Assembly: GCA_963691655.1 (NCBI GenBank)
Contig: OY829329.1
Location: 17,312,708-17,376,707 of the forward strand
DNA from: Toxonevra muliebris
Taxonomy: Eukaryota > Arthropoda > Insecta > Diptera > Pallopteridae
Reading direction: 5' to 3'
Length of the DNA stretch: 64,000 bases
Position numbers and translations under genes: made by a program
The notes under the pieces: model-generated
Told to the model about the DNA's origin: nothing
The model's input: the letters and a program-made list of their open reading frames with translations, nothing else
The model's database searches: none
Shown: positions 57,410 through 64,000 of the stretch, in pieces
Position numbering within the stretch: position 1 is the first letter of the stretch
Layout: the number at the start of each line of letters is the position of its first letter

Positions 57410-58921
57410 CTTTATATATATATAATCGTAGAGTTTTGCGTATTTGTAACCGTGTAACTTCTCAACGACTTGACCGATTGAAGTCATATTTCCAGAATAT
57501 ATTTTCTTGGACAAGGAGATGAAACATAGCTATTCTTAATGGCTTTTATGAAAGTGGGCGTGGCACATCTCATACAATCCTAATACTTTTTTGGGTATAT
57601 CTCAAGAACGATTTATAGCACATTAGAGAAATTTGGTACAATAACAAGAATTGACAATGCCATGCTACACCAAAAAATATGGGAGGGATTGACAAAGGGG
57701 GTGTGGCACCATTCATATAAGCTCAATTTCCATTATGAGATATCTTAAGAGGCATTGATGGTACGGTACTAAAATTTAAATTCTTTCAGTTTATTGGATT
57801 AGTGGGTGTGGCTTTTTTTATTTTCTAGTACTATTTCTACTACTATTTTTTTTTCTTTTTTTCTGCAAATTTTTCTTATTTTCTACTACTTTTTCAACCA
57901 ATATTTTCTACTTTTTCTACTACTTTTTTAATACATTTTTTCTTATTTTCTACTACTGCTTTTTACTATTTTTCACTACTATTTTTCACTACTGTTTTTT
58001 AATACTTTTTACAGCTTTTCCTGCTACTATTTTATACTTTTATTTCTACCACTCTTTCTACTCCATTTTTACTATTTTTGTACTACTGTGTTTAACTATT
58101 TTGCTACTACATTTTCTGCTACCTTTATACTACTTCTTTACAAAAATTTATAATTCTATTTTCTATTCTTTTTCCTACTACCTTTTCTACGACCTTTTCT
58201 ACTACTATTTCTACTACTATTTTCTTCTACTTTTTTGCTGCTATTTTCTACTTCTTTTTCCATCTACTATTATTTCTACTACTTTATGAAATATCTTAAG
58301 ACCCTGCCTAGCTATCTTTAAATCCGATGGTTGGCGCTGTAACAAATTCTATATTTATAATAAATATGAAATTGGTCCAAATTTTTAAATAATTTCAAGA
58401 ATCAGGTCTTTGATATGAATATAGAGCTGTCTGAAATATTGTTTCTATAATTCAACTGAACCTTAATAAAATTGTTCAACAAAAAAATACTTAAAAGTTA
58501 TTCATTTTTATTTAAAAATGCTGTAATTTCTATCTAACTGTTGAATGACCCCGTTAGCATCGACTGGGTTAATAGTCATCCGCATAATATCTTTATATAT
58601 ATAATCGTATAGTTTTTTGTGTATGTTTGTGTAACTTCTAAACGACTTGACCGATAGAAATCATATTTCCAAAATATGTTTTCTTTGACAAGACGATAAA
58701 ACATAACTGTTCATAAAGGCTTTTAGGAAAGTGGACGTATCACCTCCCATACAATCTTAATTTTTTTTTGGGTATATCTCAAAAATCATTTATAGCACAG
58801 TACAGAAATTTGATACAAGAACGTGAATTAGCAATGCCATGCTACAATAAAATATGGGTGGGTTAACAAAGGGGGTGTGACACCTTCCATATACCCTGAA
58901 TTTTCATTACGGGATATCTTA
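57410..58921. repeat. Two copies of a 335-bp repeat with a CTACTTTT microsatellite between
   Basis: Copy 1 (57410-57748) and copy 2 (58591-58921) share TTTATATATATAATCGTA, CGACTTGACCGAT(T/A)GAA, the CTCATACAATCCTAAT/CCCATACAATCTTAAT block, AATGCCATGCTACA and AAAGGGGGTGTG. They are about 80-85 percent alike by eye. The region between holds a degenerate (TTTTCTACTAC)n tract (57820-58285). The TGGGCGTGGCACATCTCATA block resembles CCACGCC/CCCATACAA elements of the 43-kb array, so the two repeats may be distantly related. Confidence 0.82.
58296..58572. mobile_element. Possible TTAA-flanked mini element
   Basis: TTAAGACCCTGCCTAGC at the left and GCATCGACTGGGTTAA at the right. The right end reverse complemented, TTAACCCAGTCGATGC, resembles the left end of the 55150 element (TTAACCCAGTCTTGCC). 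The left end is imperfect. Confidence 0.28.
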
Positions 58922-59179
58922 GTCTGGAAGTATTATTTGTCAATACCGGATTGTTGTGATCTTTTTCCTCTTTGTGTCATTGAGCTCTTGTGATGGAATA
59001 TTTTGTTTTCTCTTTCTCTCTCTCTATTTGAAATAAAATGTGATTTTTTAAACAAATTTTACAGGTATTAAAAAATACATATGAGTGACTTTCTCATTTA
59101 TTCGCTTTGAACTGAAAAAAAATATCGGTTGAATACTTTCCGTTACAGTCTTGGCCTTTTTAACACTAATTTAAATCTC

Positions 59180-59219
59180 TTTTTAATTATATTTTTCTTA
59201 TTTTTCATTCCAGGTAAGC
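59180..59219 (+). promoter_or_regulatory. Candidate recursive (ratchet) splice site
   Basis: A T-rich tract (59178-59209, TTTTTCTTATTTTTCATTCC) leads directly into CAG|GTAAGC, so a 3' acceptor and a 5' donor abut with no exon between. This is the zero-nucleotide-exon arrangement known from long Drosophila introns. It is on the + strand, the same as the coding exon at 12116, and would split that intron about 47 kb downstream of its donor. GTAAGC departs by one base from the ideal GTAAGT. Intron lariat or nascent RNA data could confirm it. Confidence 0.5.
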
Positions 59220-59809
59220 TGCGATTATTATTCATAATTAGTGTAAGGTAATAAAAATTGAGGTAAGTAAGATAGTTTAAAAGTTTGTAGATTACTGCAG
59301 CCAAGATTTGGGTGCTCTCCGGTTCTAAGAAAACTTACGACAAAAAATGAGAATGGCTCTCAAAGATGGTGCTCTGTATATATACGAGGAGGGGAAGGGT
59401 AGCAATCTGACAGCAAAGCGGCGATTAAAACCAAAATCTCATTTATTATCAAATCTAAATTAATGGGCGTGGGTATGAGAGATCTTGTCAGATAAGATTA
59501 ATAATTTTACTTAATGCATATTTAGGTTTCAGGTCAAGAACATAAATATGGAAGTCGGTATGCTGATACCCAAGTTAGACAGAGCTCCTTTTTGAACTTA
59601 TTTCACTCACTGCAAGTTATTGTTTCTATTTTTTTCACTGGCAGGATGAGGGCTTAAAACCCTTGATAAATCATTCCTTGGTCGAGTAGGTGAGGCATTT
59701 ACTATCAAATTAAATACTTGGACTATATTAAATCTGTGATTTTTTTGGATCACTTTACAGCTTCTTTACTTTCAGATTTCCTGTGGTTTTAACCTGTTTT
59801 TATAATCCG
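59220..59809. other. Presumed intron, nothing recognised
   Basis: AT-rich sequence between the splice-site candidate and the next satellite. No repeats or coding frames stand out. Confidence 0.45.
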
Positions 59810-60063
59810 GGTTTAGTTCTATATTAGGCCTAGTTTTTGATCTGTATATTAGGTTAGAGTTGGTCCGATTTCTGGTTTGACTTTTGGGCTAAGTTTTGGT
59901 CTGCATACATGGCGTAATTGAATTCTGGTCTAAATATCGGTCTAAGTATTGGTTCAAATCAAGTTCTTAACTTTTGATTCGAATTTAGTGTTAATTTTAG
60001 TCTGAATTTTCAGCTGAATTTGCCCGGAATTTCGGTTTGAGTTTGTCAAAACAGAATTCTGGT

Positions 60064-60106
60064 CTAAATATCGGGTATTCTAAATTTTTGAATACCCGAT
60101 ATTTAG
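60064..60106. repeat. Perfect 17-bp hairpin
   Basis: CTAAATATCGGGTATTC (60064-60080) and GAATACCCGATATTTAG (60090-60106) are exact complements around the 9-base loop TAAATTTTT. It lies where the satellite is broken by tRNA-like sequence. Confidence 0.9.
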
Positions 60107-60153
60107 TGCACAAGACTTTCACCCAGAAGGTTGCGCATTCAATTCCCGTCTTG
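60098..60153 (+). pseudogene. Partial tRNA-Glu-like sequence (tRNA pseudogene or SINE head)
   Basis: TTTCACCCAGAAGG (60117-60130) resembles the anticodon arm of eukaryotic tRNA-Glu (anticodon TTC), and GCATTCAATTCCCG (60135-60148) resembles a T arm/B box. The D arm and acceptor stem are missing or overwritten by the adjacent hairpin, so it is not a working tRNA. Confidence 0.5.
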
Positions 60154-60324
60154 ATCTGTTGGTTAGTTCTCATAAACTTCTTATATTCACTATTGATATG
60201 AAGTGAATCAGAATTATAAGAATGGGTATAAGTACATACTGTGGTTGGTAATGGCAAAACCACCGAGCTGATAAAAAATTGACACACAGCCGTTCGCAAT
60301 CGGCGTTAAACTGTAGGTCTAACC

Positions 60325-60480
60325 ATCACCACTGTGGCCTAGTGACAGAGTGCCAGGGTCTTGTCTCTGGAAACCCGAGCTCGATTCTCGGCTTGGGTAT
60401 GTTTCTCCTTATCTTGGGGCTTTGATACAATAGATCTTATAGGTCGCAGTTCCTGATTTTTGAGTCGTCCTTCCTTCAAA
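60325..60480 (+). mobile_element. tRNA-derived SINE, plus strand
   Basis: TGTGGCCTAGTGAC (60333-60346) resembles an A box and GAGCTCGATTCTCG (60376-60389) a B box at tRNA-like spacing, flanked by pairing CCGAG/CTCGG. The following tail (about 60400-60480) is non-tRNA. It sits within the 12-bp satellite. Tail end and target duplication are not clear. Confidence 0.55.
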
Positions 60481-62150
60481 TAATAATTAGTATGAATTTT
60501 GAGCTGAATTTGGTTTGAATTTTGGTTTGTGTTTGGCTAAACTGAATTCTGGTCTAAATATTGGTCCAAGTTTTGATTCGAAATAAGCCCTAAATTTTGT
60601 TTAGAACTTTAGATTGAATTTTAGTCTGAATTTTAAGCTGAATTTGATCTGAATTTTGGTTTGAGTTTGGCTAAACCAAAATCTGGTATAAATATTGGTC
60701 TGAGTTTTGGTTCAAATTATGTTCTAAATTTTTGATAAGAATTTTGGTGTGAATTTTAGTTTGAGTTTTGAGCTAAATTTGGTCTGAGTTTTTGGTTTTA
60801 GTTTGACTAAACTCAAATCTGGTCTAAATATCTGAGTGTTGGTTAAAATTAACATTTAAATTTTTGATCCAAACTTTGGTCTGAATTTTAGTCTGAATTT
60901 TAGTCTGAATTTTAGCCTGAATTTTAGTCTCAATTAGGAGTTGAATTTGGTTGGAATTTTGGTTTGAGTTTGGTTAAACTGAAATCTGGTATAAATATTG
61001 GTTCAAATTAAGTTCTAAATTTTTGATAAAAATTTTGGTTTTGAATTTTAGTTTGAATTTTGAGCTGAAATTGGTCTGAGTTTTTGGTTTGAGTTTGACT
61101 AAACTCAAATCTGGTCTAAATATCTGAGTGTTGGTTCAAATTAAGATCTAAATTTTTGATCCAAACTTTGGTCTGAATTTTAGTCTGAATTTTAGTCTCA
61201 ATTTTGAGTTGAATTTGGTTGGAATTTTGGTTTGAGTTTAGTTAAACTGAAATCTGGTCTAAATATTGGTCTTAGTTTTGGTTCAAATTAAGTTCTAAAT
61301 TTTTGATAAAAATTTTGGTTTTGAATTTTAGTCTGAATTTTGAGCTGAATTTGGTCTAAGTTTTTGGTTTGACTAAACTCAAATCTGGTCTAAATATCTG
61401 AGTGTTGGTTCAAATTAAGATCAAAATTTTTGATCTAATCTTTGGTCTGAATTTTAGTCTGAATTTAGTCTGAATTTTAGTCTGAATTGTATTCTGAATT
61501 TTGAGTTGAATTTGGTTGGAATTTTGGTTTGAGTTTGGTTGAACTGAAATCTGGTCTAAATATCGATCTTAGTTTTGGTTCAAATTAAGTTCTAAATTTT
61601 TGATAAGAATTTTGGTTTGAATTTTGAGCTGAGTTTGTTCTGAGTTTTTGGTTAGAGTTTGACTAAACTCAAATCTGGTCTAAAGTGTTGGTTCAAATTA
61701 AGATCTAAATTTTTGATCCGAATTTTGGTCTGAATTTTAGTCTGAATTATGAGCGGAATTTGATCGGAATTTTGGTTTGAGTTTGGCTAAACTGAAATCT
61801 GGTCGAAATATCGATCTGAGTTTTGGTTGAAATTAAGTTCTAAATTATTGATCCGAATTTTGGTCTAAATTTTAGTCTCAATTTTGAGCTGAATTTTGAG
61901 ATGTATTTGGTTCGAATTTTGGTTTGAGTTTGGATAAACTAAATTTTGGTTTAAATATCGTTCTGAGTTTTGGTTTAAATTAAGTTCAAAATTTTTGATC
62001 AAAATGTTGTCGGAATTTTAGTCTAAATTTTGAGCTGATTTTGTTCCGAATTTTGGGTTGAGTTTTGCTAACTTTACGTTGACTTTGGTTTAAAGTAAGA
62101 TTTACATTTTTGATTCGAATTTTGGCTTGAATTTGGTTGATTTTTGTTCT

Positions 62151-63786
62151 CAAAAATTTTCAATTCCATAAATTTTAAATTGCCGCAATCAAATTTGATA
62201 TGAAAACTATTTTCTGACGTAAAATTTGGTGTCAATTTTTCGTTAATAGAAAAAAAAAAGAATATAGTAGGTACTCTTTTAACTCTATAAGTTGAATATT
62301 TACTTAGACATTGTTACAAATAGCACTTTTTCTAATAAGCAGACATTTTTACTGAAACGATTGAAGCTGTACCAATTAAGTTTAAAAGCAAAGCATATAT
62401 TATTGCATATTTTTAGGCTTAAATTTAATTAAGTTTAAACTGCTACACTGCAGCGCTTTCCACAAATCGTTTTCGACCGACTATGTGACCCGCAAACTTC
62501 TATTTACTAAATTTTCCCCCATTTGTTTTTGTATTTATTTAATAGCTAAATATACATAAGTAGAAATAGCAGAAATTTGCTGCATAATTTGTACTTTCCC
62601 TTTTGTAATTTTATACAACAAAGTGTTGCCATTTTGTCGCATATTCTAGAGCTGGATGATGTTTGTTGTTATTGTTATTGGTGATGCTGTTCTCTATTTG
62701 TAGTCCCCGTAAAAAAAAAAACTTTACTATTAATATTTGTTGCGTCTTTTATTGTATATCTAGGTACTATGCTTTTTTTTGTCTTCCCTTTTCTTTTTCT
62801 AGACTAGCTAGCATCTATATTCATGTTCATTGTACCTTTTACTTACTTATCTTCAAAAACAAAAGTGACAAAATATTTTTTTATTTTCTTTAGTAAAAAG
62901 GAAATGAAAATTTAGTTCTACCGTATTTCTTTGCATTGTTTTTTTTTTTTTTGCTTTCATATAAAAACAAGAAATTGTATTCGCTCAACTGTGAACTTAA
63001 ATTAAAATGTAGAAAACGTTGAATTATTCAAAAGAGTTTTTCCTACGATTTTTACCCCCGAAATTTTTGCTTGAAGAAGCAGCAAAAATGAAAATTTGTA
63101 GGCACAAGGATTTTGGTTTTTTGTTTTTTATTTTTTTTTTTCTGTCCATTGCAAATTTGTTTCTTTTACTTTATTTGTCTTTTTTATTTATATTTCTTGT
63201 CGTTTTTTGTTTTATTTTGTAATTAAAAACCAACGACATAAAAATTGTCATTTTTTGTTTTGTCTCAGGGATTGTGTGGATTCGTTTCTTATTTGTGAAG
63301 TTGCCATTTTTAATTTAGCATTTCTCTAGCATTTTTATTTTTTTCATTTCTTTCTTCCTATAAAGCATTGTATTTGTTATCCTTTGTACTTTCGTTTTTT
63401 CTTCAGGAAGTGGGGTGGAGTTGGTTGGTAGTAGGTTGAGGGTTAATCTTTAATGAAATGTTGGTTTTTTAGTTTCTCATTTGTGTTATATTAAAGATTG
63501 TAAAAAGTAAAATTGTATTGTTCTAAAACGATATTTATATTCTTGACTAGAAACAGTGGATTAAGCAAATCTTCTAAATCACATTATCCTTTGAATTTCA
63601 ATAGAAAAGTTATTGTTTTGATTACTTAACTCATTTATTTTTTAAGCAGTATAGTATTAGTATTAGAGAAGAATTTTTGTAGAGAAATAATTTTCAATTT
63701 CCATAGATAATACTTAAGTATATATGTAAAATCAAAGATCAACAATAGGCAATGAAGATACTTCTCAATTTAAAGCCATTAAAATC
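62151..63786. other. AT-rich presumed intron, nothing coding seen
   Basis: Long T runs (62939-62952, 63125-63141) create Phe/Leu-rich frames that I reject. No RNA gene, repeat boundary or domain was recognised. Confidence 0.5.
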
Positions 63787-64000
63787 TTAACCCACCGATA
63801 ACCGATAACTTTTTTAACGGTCAAAGCACGACAAGGTCCCCAGGGACCTTCTCTATTAATACAGAGTGTGATGCGTATATTTGTTTTTCTTTTTATTCAA
63901 TATGTTTGGTATAGTGTTCACGTTTCACGTAGGCTGAAGCTGATTGGTTTAACCGTATTGAAATATCGCTTCGTTGAAAAGGTCATAGGTCCCTAGGGAC
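63787..64000. mobile_element. Left part of a TTAA-type element, cut by the window edge
   Basis: TTAACCC at 63787 is followed by ACCGATAACCGATAAC, a second TTAACGG at 63814, and AAGGTCCCCAGGGACCTT, a near-palindrome at 63833-63850. The window ends in GGTCCCTAGGGAC (63988-64000), nearly the same palindrome again. A TTAACCC end with an inner GGTC(C)...GACC palindrome is typical of piggyBac-like elements, so the right end should lie just past 64000. Truncated here, so unproven. Confidence 0.35.

Larger units (their letters stand above)
59810..62150. repeat. Degenerate 12-bp satellite with dimeric higher-order unit of about 285 bp
   Basis: Diverged 12-mers of the TTTGGTCTGAAT type, as at 27.5-30 kb. 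Superimposed is a higher-order unit: GACTAAACTCAAATCTGGTC occurs at 60805, 61097, 61371 and 61661 (spacings 292, 274, 290), alternating with GGTTAAACTGAAATCTGGT-type markers near 60970, 61240 and 61530. The array is interrupted near 60060-60480 by a hairpin and tRNA-derived sequences. Confidence 0.85.

Overview
This window looks like a non-coding, transposon-rich piece of a fly genome (Diptera, probably a higher fly with a large genome). I cannot name the species. The base composition is very AT-rich, with many CAA/CAG, CA and CT microsatellites. The only convincing host exon has an insect-type translation start context (AAACATGG). The decayed transposons (mariner, a non-LTR element with RNase H, hAT-like and TTAA-flanked elements, tRNA-derived SINE heads) are typical of flies. 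Almost every longer open frame is an artefact of a repeat or of strand-biased composition.

Host gene: a single short coding exon on the + strand (12116-12191) encodes a signal peptide and ends at a strong splice donor. A plausible 5' leader lies before it. No other exon is recognisable downstream, so the window beyond 12191 is probably mostly one very long intron of a secreted or cell-surface protein gene. A zero-length acceptor/donor site at 59211-59219 matches the form of a recursive splice site, which would fit such an intron. The gene's identity cannot be read from 25 residues.

Region by region: 1-3.8 kb is featureless AT-rich DNA; 3.8-4.6 kb is a TTAA-flanked element; 4.9-7.6 kb is rich in microsatellites, with a weak promoter candidate near 5.4 kb; 8-10.8 kb is a degenerate 21-bp satellite; 11.4-12.2 kb is the leader and coding exon; 12.9-13.7 kb is a roughly 160-bp tandem array; 16.8-17.5 kb is a 12-bp degenerate repeat; 17.6-19.1 kb holds a SINE head, a tandem duplication and a hAT-type element with a perfect 8-bp target duplication; 20-22.6 kb holds a dead mariner next to a dead non-LTR retrotransposon; 24.3 kb is a miniature hAT-like element; 27.5-30.1 kb is a 12-bp degenerate satellite; 32-36.7 kb is a diverged repeat interrupted by two short inverted-repeat elements and a second dead mariner; 38.6-40.75 kb is a 2.1-kb ACCAG/ACCAGAG minisatellite; 42-44.2 kb holds a foldback element and a 141-bp array; 46.8-49.85 kb is a three-level nest of DNA transposons; 49.9-50.35 and 53.0-54.9 kb are long polypyrimidine and polypurine tracts; 55-59 kb holds direct repeats, a fragment of the same non-LTR family and mini elements; 59.8-62.1 kb is another 12-bp satellite with a dimeric higher-order unit; and a TTAA-type element begins at the right edge.

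No operating multi-gene system is present. The most interesting items are the nested transposons with intact target duplications, the recursive splice site candidate, and four arrays that share a 12-bp register and a GGTCTG core, one homogeneous and three strongly decayed.
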